Source: Poronia punctata
Lineage: Eukaryota > Ascomycota > Sordariomycetes > Xylariales > Xylariaceae
Length of the DNA: 64,000 nt
Direction of reading: 5' to 3'
Assembly: GCA_022579005.1 (NCBI GenBank)
Contig: MU401653.1
Location: 1-64,000 of the forward strand
This document shows positions 12,483 to 24,242 of the stretch, in pieces (position 1 is the first letter of the stretch; each line of letters begins with the position of its first letter). The notes below the pieces were generated by a model. The model worked only from the letters and a program-made list of their open reading frames with translations. It was not told the DNA's origin and made no database searches. The translations under genes and the position numbers were made by a program.

Positions 12483-13393
12483 ACATCTATCTACTCGTAT
12501 ACGCAACAACAAATCCTTCCCGCCGCGGGCACAAAGCGGGGTGCCAAAACAAAACAGACGGTGAGAGGGCCAAGTGACGTTTTCAAGAATCGGCCGTTTC
12601 GTTCCCCATAATTATTATTAGGTACGGACTACCAGTCGGTATTCGGCTTAGACTATCCGAATTGTGGATTCTAGCTAGAACTTGTCAAGCGGGGGGGTTT
12701 GTCTAGATAAGGTAGGTATCTTGCACCAAATCGAGTTAAACCGTTTGTCCATCCTATGCGCATACCTACATTACGTACCAGACAATGATGATGATCCCAA
12801 AAGTCGTAAACCGTGTTTTTGTTGTTGTTGTTGCGATGGAATTATCGCTTTCTTGGTTCTGGTCATTGACATATGTAGATGTTCTTGGTAGTAAGACTCA
12901 GGACTTGGACACACATGATCCCCGATATCCCGCATTCAAACTAAAACCTAACTTAGTTCAGTCTTGCTTTGCGTACCTCTAGGGGTGAGTGATCGATCAT
13001 TTTACGCGCATGGTAAAGGTTGAGGTCATGTGTGGCTTGATGACCTAGGTTAGGTCCTACTCGTAGTTGCCTAATAAGATAGGTACATATGTATACGAGT
13101 ACGTTTCCTTCATTTTTATATTACCTACGAGTACTCGCAGACAAACACAGATTCGTCCGATGCCTTCCGTTCATCATACTATACACGTATAGGAGGTATC
13201 TACCACTATCTACCTAGTAGTGCAGGGTCTTATTATGCTTAAACCTACTGTACGTGCTCTACATGCTTAGGATAAAACCGAAGCTGGATAGATAACGTAC
13301 TTGGTCTACCTCTTTGGCCTTTTCTTCTACCTTAACCTTAGCCAACTACCAGGAGATTTACATATATAAATGTAGGGACTTGCTTTCTTTAGA

Positions 13394-13477
13394 GGGTGGG
13401 AAAAGGGGGAATGGAAAAGGGGGAGGGGAAAAGGGGGAGGGGAAAAGGGGGAGGGGAAAAGGGGGAGGGGAAAAGGG
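13394..13477 (+). repeat. G-rich minisatellite, 14-bp unit GGGGAAAAGGGGGA, about 4.5 copies
   Basis: Three exact 14-bp units start at 13425, 13439 and 13453, with degenerate or partial copies on both sides. The plus strand is almost pure purine, with many runs of three to five G, so it could form quadruplex or triplex structures. Confidence 0.9.
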
Positions 13478-13657
13478 TTGTTACCTATGTCCCAAATCAG
13501 GACGAGAAAAAAAGAAGAAAGTCTTATAGTCCGGGTGGATTTTCCACCGACGACAAAGGTAGATAGATGTACATGTCCCTGTTTATTCACCCTACACCTG
13601 ACGTAGGTATAATATCAGGGTCGATCGGCCAAACGACGATATGCTAGAGTAGGACCT

Positions 13658-13677
13658 AGTAGTAGTAGTAGTAGTAG
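13658..13677. repeat. (AGT)n trinucleotide microsatellite
   Basis: About six to seven perfect AGT units in non-coding DNA. Confidence 0.85.
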
Positions 13678-14523
13678 AATTTTAACGTCTATCTTAGGAA
13701 AGAATGGTGTTTTATTTATTTAGGGCAGAGCGAGACAAAGTCAACTTAAGCTTAATACTGTGTGTGATTCTTCTACTAGCTGCTGTGGAATGGATATTAC
13801 CATAGTAAGGTAGTTTGTTTAACGCAATAAAAAAGAACCGACGAGTTCGTGGAAATACTGGCAAAAAAACGAATTCAACCAACATAGCCCAGGTTGGTCT
13901 GAGGAGATGGGAATACGCCCGCGGAACAGATCAACGGGAAGTGAGGCCGTTCCCCGAAAGGTCAAAGACAGAGAGACGGGGGAAATATACCCGAGTAACG
14001 GAAGAGGCGAAAATGTAATCGGTATGAATGAATCCCACACAACCAGATACTTGGGCAAGATGGTAAATCTCGCAACACTCTCGGTTTTACTCGGTAAAGT
14101 CCAGTCAATACCTGGCGCATCCACTTTGACCTTGAAATCTTCGGCGTTTCCTTCTTTTGCCTTGTCGTATTTACCTGTTTTATTATAACGGACACATATG
14201 GGTGTGATGGTTAACCCCAGATAAGTGAGTGTTTGTCAGCTTCTGTACCCCCGCGACTGAGTGTCTGATCCTTGAGCTCGAGGTAGAACTTGTTAATCGA
14301 GGTTACTCGAGTTTAGCAACGGAAAGAAACGCCATGAAACAAGTCACAGCGGTCATAGATGAAGAATAACATGCACCAGTTGACGAGGTATATTGAGAAA
14401 GTGTGCGAGAAACAAAGTGATATGCGCTATATCACGGAGAAACTCCAATCCTAATGCCAGATTTTCCTAGCCCCCATTCCCGTGTCCGTTCCCATATCTC
14501 CAGTCATAAGGTGTTGGATTCGT

Positions 14524-15279
<756 letters not shown>

Positions 15280-15784
15280 CTAGACAAAATGATGCCGTCC
15301 TAAGCAATCGATGAAGATGAGGTTTGGGAGGAGAATTAAAAAGATCGATATATGTTGGAGGGAGCTGCGAACAAAAATGGTGGGATGGTAGTGGGTCACC
15401 GATCACTGATTAGGTTAGCTAATCAGGAAACAAACCCAGGCCCAGTCAAGTTGTAGGGCTCTGCCGCAATGGTACTAATTCTCTTTAGCTGGCGAAACCT
15501 CGGGCTACAGTTGTGGTGGGATTCTGAGCTCGGACCACTGTGATGATAGGGTTTTCCCATAGTATTGCCCTCACAAAATCCGTCTCTCAAGTCCCCTAGC
15601 CCCATCTGTGCACTGCTATTGGCCCATTGGCTAACCATTCGTGGGGCGTTCAGTAATTGAACATTTTCGCCCGCCAAACTAATCGTCACCCACTTTAACT
15701 CCAGAATCCTTAAGTTGTCTTTCCCTCCTTCAGCTTTCCACTCGACAACCTCTCCAGACAGGAAAGCCAGAAACCGTCGTCAAA
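15280..15784. promoter_or_regulatory. Shared divergent promoter of ubiquitin-S27a and S26
   Basis: About 500 bp separate the probable first exon of ubiquitin-S27a (minus) from the S26 start codon (plus). The segment contains a telobox-like TAGGGTTTT at 15547-15555 and a pyrimidine-rich run just before the S26 ATG, a context often seen in ribosomal protein genes. Two genes for the same ribosomal subunit firing from one region suggests co-regulation, which is inference. Confidence 0.55.
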
Positions 15785-16454
15785 ATGGTCAAGAAGAGAA
15801 AGAACAACGGCCGCAACGTACGTTGACAAATGAGGTCAAGCCCCAATGCTTATGAACAGTAACTGACATGCGTCCCTTAATATAGAAGAAGGGCCGCGGC
15901 CACACCAAGCCCATCCGATGCTCTAACTGCTCGCGATGCACGCCCAAGGATAAGGCCATCAAGAGATTCACCATCCGCAACATGGTCGAGTCTGCTGCTA
16001 TCCGTTCGTTCACCACCGAGAAAAGATACCGAATCCCCTACATCGAGTTGCGAAACTAACCTGAACTTTTCCCACTCTCTAGGTGATATTTCGGACGCCT
16101 CAGTCTTTGCTGAGTACACCGTTCCCAAGATGTACCTCAAGCTGCAGTACTGCGTCTCTTGCGCCATTCACGGCAAGATTGTCCGGTACGTCATCCCATC
16201 AGGGAAAGACTGCGCTCTTGGCTCGTCCAAGTTGCGTATGCGCGCGAGAAGAGCCTTGGCGACACTCAAGCGTCCCTCCCGCGACCCCCCACGAGACGAT
16301 ATACCTATATACCGAATAATACTAACACCGCATGTACAGTGTCCGATCCAGAGAGGGCCGCCGCAACCGTGCCCCTCCCCCGCGCGTCCGGTACAACAAG
16401 GATGGCAAGAAGGTGCTCCCTACCACCCAGGCTGCCGCCAAGGCCGCTGCTTAA
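15785..16454 (+). CDS. 40S ribosomal protein S26 (eS26), four exons
   Basis: Structural protein of the small ribosomal subunit near the mRNA exit channel. Exons are 15785-15817, 15886-16003, 16083-16185 and 16340-16454, giving 122 residues, close to the usual 119. The N-terminus [17 protein letters not shown], the zinc-binding cysteines in RCSNCSRC and YCVSC, and the segment [12 protein letters not shown] match the family. The donor of intron 2 is the less usual GTTCGT; it is required by frame, since the exons join as AIR then DISDAS. Intron 3 (154 bp) is the longest and could be examined for a small nucleolar RNA. The 3' end carries an alanine/lysine-rich tail typical of fungal copies. Confidence 0.96.
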
Positions 16455-17299
16455 ATGCAAACCTTGGTAAATTTCTCTTTGGCAAAAGGACTGGCGAATA
16501 TCTGGTCTTCGGGAATGGGTTCACTTGTATGACGACGGTTTCACGGCATGATATCACTAGTAATGACCAAAATGAATCGAGTCATATTTCCATGACAATA
16601 ATGACCTTGTCGGTTTACTCTTCTTTATATGTGACTTGATGGTCTTTGGAGAAGCATGAGCCAGCCCGCTTGTGGATATTTGCCGTATTTCCCCCAACCA
16701 CTCACTACTTCGTAGAGTTTGGTCCTAGAAAGGGCGGTATGGGAATTTCGACCAATATGGGTTACTGGCTCCGTGGAATACAGAAGAACAAGGGGCGCGA
16801 GTGCGGCTCATAATACTGTACTGTCTTTTCGCGCCTGTGCCTTTTTCGAGTCCAAGAAAGGACCTGGATCGCGTCGAAGCTTGGCAAGGAGGATATAGTC
16901 TCCGGCGTACGAAGAACATTACATAAGGTACGGATCCAAAGCGGGAAAATGGCTATATCCGTATCATGTGCGTCCACCCGTATGGCCTCTCCGCCACATG
17001 GCAAAATGCGCCTAGGAAAACCGCAGACTTGTAACACGGAGTAGGTCAGAATGACGAAGCCAGTTAATAGACGTACAATTCTAATGAGATCAAGGCCATG
17101 TACCCAGGCCACAAGTCGAATTCTACCTCGCTGATGCCAGGGGCAGGGCCAAGAACCAAGTACAAGCCCAAGGCAGATCCGAACGTTGGCCGCCTGAAAA
17201 ACTAAGGCCGGGGACAGGAAACCAGCATCATTTTCAGTCCCGGAACGCCGACGCTATGCAATGAGAAACCCCAGACAAAAAAGGACGCCCGTTAGGGGA
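16455..17299. other. Intergenic region between convergent S26 and ELYS-domain genes
   Basis: This 845-bp stretch should hold the two 3' UTRs. Several open frames cross it, but none has a recognisable motif or exon partner. Confidence 0.6.
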
Positions 17300-18281
17300 T
17301 CATGCTTGAACCCGACCTCCATTGCCGGTCTTGACACCTTCCATCAGAATTGCCCATGTTCCCTTCTCGCCAGCCGGAGCAGCGTGACCAGTGGCGATGC
17401 GTCGCATCAGCAGAGTATCCCTGGCGGCTCCGAGTTTCTTGCCCTCGCCGCTTTCCAGGTACTCCTTGAACCACTGTTCCTCCTCTGCGTCGAACGGCAA
17501 GCTCGTGAGCTCCAACGCCCGCTCCGCCGTCTCTTCGTCGGGTCTACCTTCCAACACGACGGATACCAGCCTCTGGAATAGCTGGCGGCGCATTTGTTCG
17601 GCATGGGCTCGCGAGAAATCAAACGCGTCGATCACGCTCGAGCGGGCCACGGCATCGAAAAGCAGTTGAAGAGCGTGGGAGGACTTGATGCTGGGCTGTA
17701 CGGTGTGGTAGTATGCCAGGGGCAGTGTGTAGTCGCCGTCCTTGGCGTGTCGGACAAGGACGGTGATGATGTCGTCGGCGAAATCGGATATCAGTGATGG
17801 ATGGGTCAGATGTTCTAGGGCAACTTCGAAGTTTAACCCGTCCATGAGCCACAGACCTTTCATGAAGATCTGGTAGCGGTCAGGAACACCCGCGAGGGAG
17901 GCAAACTCTTCGGCGGTCCTATCGCCATCGCTAGTGTTACCGTCGGCATCGAGGAGTAGATAGTATATTATGGACAATTTGTGGTGAAGGGCGATCTTGT
18001 TGTCGTCGCAGATTCGTTGGTGCAATTGTCGAAGTCCATTTTCGTTCTTGGGCGGATAGCTTCTGGCAACTATGAAAAGATGGTTAGTTGTATATGTCCC
18101 TTGTTCCTGCTTTTTCTACAGCCTCACCTTGCGACAGATTCAACGCTTTGAGTACCCGGTCTATGAAGAGAGACCCCTCGAGACTGCGACGGGATGTTTC
18201 GATGCGCTGGACGAGAGATCGATTGTAAGGGAAGGGGTTCACGGACCCAAACACCTTGTCGAATTGCAAGTAGTAATCCAT
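17300..18281 (-). CDS. ELYS-domain protein, nuclear pore complex assembly
   Basis: ELYS-type proteins help to assemble nuclear pores; fungal members are short and consist mainly of the helical ELYS domain. Minus-strand exons are 18128-18281 and 17300-18069, with a 58-bp intron ending in TTTTCATAG, giving 307 residues. Recognition rests on the N-terminal pattern FPYNRSLVQRIETSRRSLEG followed by LFIDRVLKAL, and on the stretch across the splice, ARSYPPKNENGLRQLHQ, then HHKLSIIYYLLLD, which is the domain core. A further in-frame ATG exists 87 bp upstream, but the residues it would add do not look conserved, so the start at MDYYLQF was chosen. The gene is head-to-head with SMC4, 596 bp apart. Confidence 0.8.
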
Positions 18282-18877
18282 GTTGGCAAGTGAGCGTAGC
18301 GCATGAATAGATCCAAAGGATGACTTAGGAACTTGTACTAGAACAATGTGGAAAAGGTAGAATTCCACCTGATGGAAGCTGCTTTCTCTGCCGAAGCTTG
18401 AAATCGTATCTTAAGCTTGGTATGCCAATAAGCAGAGCCACATATGGATAAGAAAATATATGGCCCAGAATATGCACATATCACATTCTCCAAATTTCCC
18501 TTTATTGCACTTGTTAACCGCGTCAAAGTCCCAGACGCGCTAAAACACAAAACAAGCTAGGTCGTCGCAAGTCGAGCAGGGGTATTTTTTGACAACCACC
18601 GCCAAATTGGTGGGGTTTGTTTATATTTACTTACTGATTTGAACATGCGCTATCACCTCCACCATTACACTGCTATTGTCTACATATCATTTCTTCGAGT
18701 TAACAGCAAGTCGCAGATAGCGACCACGAAGCAACATTGCATATTGGCCAACAGGTATTGGTAATATTATAAGCGCCCACCACAATACATTCGCGACGCC
18801 GATCGAACATACACCGCCTACCCCCTCACTTTGATAGAATCGCAATCGCGCAACCCAACCGAGCCTAATTTGAGATC
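18282..18877. promoter_or_regulatory. Shared divergent promoter region of the ELYS-domain gene and SMC4
   Basis: This 596-bp stretch separates two divergent start codons. An AT-rich patch containing ATATTATAAG lies near 18765-18772 on the SMC4 side. No further motif could be assigned with confidence. Confidence 0.45.
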
Positions 18878-21800
18878 ATGGCTACTCGAAGCTCCCGTCG
18901 TGTAGCCACGAGGCGCACCGCTGTTATCGAGTCTGAAGATGAAGAGGAGCAGATTGCCGACACGACTGCCCGAAAAATCAAGGAGGAAAGCGAAGAGTTT
19001 GATCCAGAGGTTGCCGAAGCCGCCACGCGCAGCTCGCGCCGCCAGACACAGAGTAGAAGGAAGTCTGCCGCTCCTCCGACGCCTCGTGCCACCCGGACAA
19101 GAAAGAGCGTGGCCCCCGAAGAATCCATAACAGAGTCAACTGAGGTAGCCGAGGATGCCGAGGTGTCGTCAGCTACTATCGTTGCTCCCGAATCTGCCAA
19201 GAAGGCCCCTACACGGAAGCGCAAAAGTGTTGCGCCGTCGAGGAACAGCACGGGCCCTACACCAGATACGGAGGCTCCTATACCCACGCCCGCACCGTCC
19301 GAAGAGCCGTCGGAGCACTACGCCACTCCTCTAGCTGACATTACCAGCCAGACCGTCAATGAGCCGACAAAGACGGAGGACGATACCCTGACGCAGGTGA
19401 AGCCCATTCGCCCTCTGGATACCATATTAGAGAAGCCGATGGACATCGCGATGAGATCACGGCAAATACCGGTTCCGGTTGTTGAAGATACGGGACCCAA
19501 GCCGCGTATTGTCATCACCTACTTGGTCCTTAACAACTTCAAGAGTTACGCCGGTCGGCAGGAGGTCGGCCCGTTCCATGCCTCGTTTTCTTCCGTAGTT
19601 GGTCCCAACGGCTCTGGAAAATCAAACGTCATCGACTCTTTGTTATTTGTGTTTGGTTTCAGGGCAAGCAAAATGCGACAGGGCAAGATATCTGCCTTGA
19701 TACATAACTCGGCCGCCTACCCCGACTTGGACCACTGCGAAGTTGCTGTGCACTTCCAAGAGGTCATGGACTTGGTACGTTGCCTTCTCTGCTTGTTCCG
19801 AGTGCGGTGGTCTGTCTAACATACATCGTCGCAGCCTGGCGGTGGCACCGAGGTTGTTCCCGACTCTCAACTCGTCATTTCACGAAAAGTATTCAAGAAC
19901 AATTCAAGCAAGTATTATATCAACGGCAAGGAATCCAATTTCACGACCGTGACTACGTTGCTACGCGACCGAGGTGTGGATCTTGACCACAAGCGCTTCC
20001 TCATCCTGCAGGGCGAGGTAGAATCGATTGCGCAGATGAAGCCCAAGGCTGGCAACGAACATGAGGACGGCCTGTTGGAATATCTCGAGGATATCATCGG
20101 CACATCCAAATACAAGACCCCGATCGAGGAATCCGCCGCAGAAGTCGAGACGCTCAACGAAATATGTGTCGAGAAGAGCGGTCGCGTACAGCATGTGGAG
20201 AAGGAGAAGAACAGCCTCGAGGACAAGAAGAACAAGGCGCTAGCATTCATCCGAGATGAGAACGATCTTGTATTGAAGCAGTCAGCCCTATATCAGCTCT
20301 ACATCAGCGAGTGCAACGACAACGTGGCTGTGACGGAGGAAGCGATCAGCCAGATGCAATCGCAGCTTGATGCCGAGCTGGAAAAGCATCAGGGCAGCGA
20401 AAGTATCATCAAGGAACTTCAGAGGTCGTACGCGAAAGGAAGCAAGGAATGCGACGCACAGGAAAAGAGCGCGCAGGCTCTCGTCAAGGAAGCGTCGAAA
20501 TTTGAACAAGAGAGAGTCAAATTTGACGAGAAGCGCAAGTTCTTGACGGACAAGCAAAAGAAACTGGAGAAGACGATTGCCAATGCCGAGCAGTCCGCCA
20601 CAGAAGCCGACGAGACGATCGAGCAATGCACGCAGGATATCGCCTCGCATGCTGAAGAAATCGCCAGCCTAGAGAATCTGGTGCAAAAAGAAGAAGCAGA
20701 ACTCGCCACGATTCGCGAAAGTCTGAAAGGCAAGACGCAAGTGTTCTCGGACCAAATCGCTATCAAACAGAAATCTCTGGAGCCTTGGCAGGAAAAGATT
20801 AATCAGAAACAGTCGGCCATTGCCGTAGCCGAGTCTGAATTAGCCATTCTCCAAGAAAAAGCAAATGCTGGGGCGGTGGCGGTAGAGGAGCTAAAGAACA
20901 AGATTGCAGCTATCGAAGAGAACCGGGCAGCAAAGCTTGGCGAGCTCGAGGAGTGCCAGGCTGAAAAGGTCCAGCTCGAAAAGGAGGCTCAAGAGGTCCA
21001 AGGTGAGATCGAGAACTTTGCCAAGATGGAGCCCATGGTTCGCGAAAAGGTGTCACGCGCAAGACAGAAAGCAGACGAGGCACGGTCGAGTCTGTCGCAG
21101 ACGCAGAACAGAGGCAACGTTCTCACGGCTTTGATGCGCATGAAGGAATCGGGCAGAATCGACGGTTTCCATGGTCGACTAGGTAACCTTGGCGCGATTG
21201 ACGAGAAATACGACGTTGCTATTTCCACGGCGTGTGGTGCTCTCGACAATTTTGTCACGGACACGGTGGAGGCCGGACAGCAGTGCATCGAGTACCTGCG
21301 CAAGACCAACCTTGGTCGAGGCAACTTTATGTGTCTTGACAAGCTGCGCGTACGGGATTTCCAGCCCATCCAGACGCCCGAGAATGCACCGCGTCTGTTT
21401 GACCTCGTCAAGGCCAAAGAAGACAAGTTCCGTCCTGCTTTCTACCATGCCCTGCAAGACACCTTGGTTGCCAAAGACCTAGCCCAAGCCAACCGGATCG
21501 CATACGGAGCTAAGAGATGGCGAGTCGTCACTCTCGACGGCGAGCTCATCGACAAGAGCGGTACCATGTCTGGTGGTGGCAAGACCGTCAAACGCGGACT
21601 AATGTCCAGTAAACTCGTGGCAGAAGTGAGCATGGACCAGGTGACCAAGTTGGAGGGCGATCGTGATAGCCTAGAGAAACGATTCCAAGACTTCCTCGAA
21701 CAGCAACGAGAGCACGAAAGCCGCCTTCGAGTCTTGCATGACCAGATTCCGCAGCTGGAAACCAAGATGCAGAAGATCAGGTTGGAAGTGCAGAGCGCCG

Positions 21801-23517
21801 ATAAAAATATCACCGATGCTCAGCGTCGGATCAAGGAGTTGGGCAAGGAACACCAACCGTCCGAATCTGACGATAATCGGAAAGCCGCGCTCGAAAAGGA
21901 GATTGCCAAGTTGAATAGGGAACTCTCCAAGCTCCATGCCGAGACGGAAGGCTTGGAAGCCGAGATCAAAGAATTACAGGACAAGATTATGGAGGTCGGC
22001 GGTGAAAGATTACGTGCTCAGAGGGCTACAGTCGATGCTCTAAAGGAAGAGATTTCGTCCAATAACGAGGAGATGTCTAATGCCGAAGTAAAGAAGGTCA
22101 AGGCGGAAAAGTCCAAGACAAAACTACAGAAAGACCACGCCAAAGCCACGAAAGAATTGGAAGCGGCAGCTAAAGAATTGGAGCAGCTCCTCGAAGAAAT
22201 TGAGAACCAAGGCACCAGATCAGAGTCGCTCAATGCTCAGGTTGAGGCAGCAGAGGAGGCGCTCGGAGAGAAGAAGAGAGAGCTTGCTTCGATGAAGGCC
22301 GAACTGGACGAAAAGACTTCCGAACTCAACGAGACCCGGGCGGTAGAGATTGAGATGCGCAATCAACTCGAGGAAAACCAGAAAGCCCTGGTGGAAAATC
22401 AGAAGCGCTTGCGTTATTGGCATGATAAGCTAGGCAAGCTAACTTTACAAAACGTGAGCGATCTGATGGGTGGGCCGCCTAAGAAGAAGGCGCCAGAACA
22501 GAAGGGGGAAGCGGACGCAGACGCGGACGCGGACGCGGACGCGGACGCAATGGAGGTAGATGGCGACGCGATGGAGATAGATGGTGATGAAGCAGAAGCA
22601 GATGGTGAGCAGGACGACAAGGTGCAAAAACGAGAGGCGTCACCGGACGAGCATGAACAACCCGAAGAGCTCCCACACTTCACACTAGATGAACTCAAAG
22701 ATATGAGCAAGGAGAGACTCAAAGCCGAGATTGCCGCGCTCGAAGAAAAGACTCAGAACGTCAACGTCGACATAAGCGTCCTCGCAGAATACCGCCGCCG
22801 CGTCGAAGAGCATAGCGCCCGCTCCTCCGATCTCGCGAGCGCCGTACAACAACGCGACGCAGCCAAGAAGCGATGCGACGATCTGCGCCGTCTCCGTCTA
22901 GAAGGCTTCATGGAAGGCTTCAGCACCATCTCCCTCCGTCTGAAGGAGATGTACCAGATGATCACCATGGGCGGAAATGCCGAGCTCGAACTCGTCGACA
23001 GTCTGGACCCCTTCAGCGAGGGTATCCTCTTCTCCGTCATGCCGCCCAAGAAGAGCTGGAAGAACATTAGCAATCTGAGCGGTGGCGAGAAGACGCTCTC
23101 GTCTCTGGCGCTCGTCTTTGCTCTGCATCATTATAAACCTACTCCGCTATATGTCATGGATGAGATTGATGCTGCGTTGGATTTCCGAAACGTGAGATTT
23201 TTTTGTTTTTTTTTTTCTTTCTTCCTTTTTTTCTTTCCTCTCATTTATAAATCCAACTAATTGTTTTCTAGGTTTCCATCGTGGCAAACTATATCAAGGA
23301 ACGCACCAAGAATGCCCAATTCATCGTCATCTCCCTCCGGAACAACATGTTTGAACTTGCTGCCCGACTGGTGGGCGTGTATAAAGTCAATCATATGACC
23401 AAGAGTGTGACGATTGAGAACCGAGACTTTATTACGAGGAATAATAATCCCGTTGCGAGGAATGGTACTACTACCGGTGCTGGTGCTGGGGTTACTACGC
23501 AGATGGTTGTTCGTTGA
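18878..23517 (+). CDS. SMC4: Condensin subunit SMC4 (Cut3 type)
   Basis: ATPase of the condensin complex, which pairs with SMC2 and compacts chromosomes in mitosis. Exons are 18878-19774, 19835-23191 and 23272-23517, giving 1499 residues. Residues 1 to about 200 are a disordered basic/acidic extension with repeated RKS(V/A)AP-like words. The ATPase head starts at KPRIVITYLVLNNFKSYAG; Walker A GPNGSGKSN is at residues 242-250. Long coiled coils flank a hinge at about 740-860 (GFHGRLGNLGAIDEKYDVA). The signature LSGGEKTLSSLAL starts at residue 1380 and is followed by Walker B VMDEIDAALD. An Ala-Asp dipeptide run occupies residues 1192-1204. The last intron has a long T tract and falls just after ALDFRN. 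The KPRIVITYLVL start of the head and the family-specific spacing distinguish it from SMC2. Confidence 0.97.
22511..22549 (+). repeat. Coding microsatellite encoding (Ala-Asp)n in SMC4
   Basis: Six-base units GCGGAC, with GCA variants, are repeated about 6.5 times in frame, adding an acidic Ala-Asp run to the linker before the C-terminal coiled coil. It is flanked by another acidic imperfect repeat, MEVDGDAMEIDGDE. Confidence 0.9.
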
Positions 23518-23788
23518 TTCTAGACGAGTATTCGGATGTGTGGTTAGTGGTTAGTGGTTCGTGGTTTGATGAAGTGATGATGGGGTGGTTCTTCTTTCTT
23601 TTATGAACTGGGTTAGTTAGTAAGGTAGGTAGATAGGGTTGGTTGGTTGAACTTGATGGTTTTTACTTTGGATGGGGTTACGAGTATTGTTAGGAATGGG
23701 GACTGTGTAATGAGCAGTACGCAGGGAAAGCGGTCTTTGTGTTTTCATTTTCTCTTTGTTCGTTCTTGGGTTGAGGTGAGGGGTTGTA

Positions 23789-23794
23789 AATAAA
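23789..23794 (+). terminator. Probable polyadenylation signal of SMC4
   Basis: AATAAA lies 272 bp after the SMC4 stop codon, in a T/A-rich context. No stronger candidate is seen between the two. Confidence 0.4.
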
Positions 23795-24094
23795 TATACA
23801 CGTGAATATCTTGTTGTAAATTCTGATATACTTCTTCTTGAGAGCTACGTAAGCACGATAATCTGTCTGGAATCAAAAAGGAATCAATAATTTTAGATAG
23901 GCGAGAATGTGATGCTGGACTACCTATCTCTACATTGTCTAGTCTAACGTAGGTAGGGGGTAAGTTTTAAAAAAACAAGGGAACAAGGGAGCGAGCGCTG
24001 CCTGCCTGCCTGCCTGCCTCCCTCTTGTGTCCCCCGTTTTTTCCTGTTGAGTAAAAGTATGATAAGTACGCTAATATGACATGAATTTCATCAA

Positions 24095-24191
24095 TCCGAA
24101 TTGGTGTAGTGGCTAACATTTGACGCTCTCATTAATTATAATAATAATTGAAGTTACCGTCAAGCCCGGGGTTCGATTCCCCGATTCGGAG
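24095..24191 (+). tRNA. tRNA-Glu(CTC) with a 25-nt intron
   Basis: The acceptor stem TCCGAAT (24095-24101) pairs perfectly with ATTCGGA (24184-24190), followed by discriminator G. The D-arm GTGTAGTGGCTAACA and T-arm CCGGGGTTCGATTCCCCG are typical of fungal tRNA-Glu. The anticodon stem TGACG (24121-24125) pairs with CGTCA (24158-24162), and the anticodon CTC is at 24128-24130. A canonical intron lies one base after the anticodon at 24132-24156; it is almost all A and T. A T-rich run directly downstream can act as an RNA polymerase III terminator. Confidence 0.94.
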
Positions 24192-24210
24192 ATTATTTTC
24201 TCTTTTTCCT

Positions 24211-24212
<2 letters not shown>

Positions 24213-24242
<30 letters not shown>
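24213..24242. repeat. (CT)n microsatellite
   Basis: A run of CT units with one interruption directly behind the tRNA-Glu terminator region. Confidence 0.85.

Larger units (their letters stand above)
12381..14523. other. 2.1 kb gene-free stretch between accessory and core segments
   Basis: No supported gene. The left end holds the monooxygenase promoter. Elsewhere there are copies of the TACGAGTA/TACTCGTA word (12492, 13058, 13094, 13126), a GGGGAAAA minisatellite (13394-13477) and an AGT trinucleotide run (13658-13677). Small open frames here look like chance. Confidence 0.6.

Noticed and set aside
16130..16639. Separate 169-residue protein on the plus strand
   Set aside because: It is S26 exon 3 read through into its intron; splicing restores the ribosomal protein.
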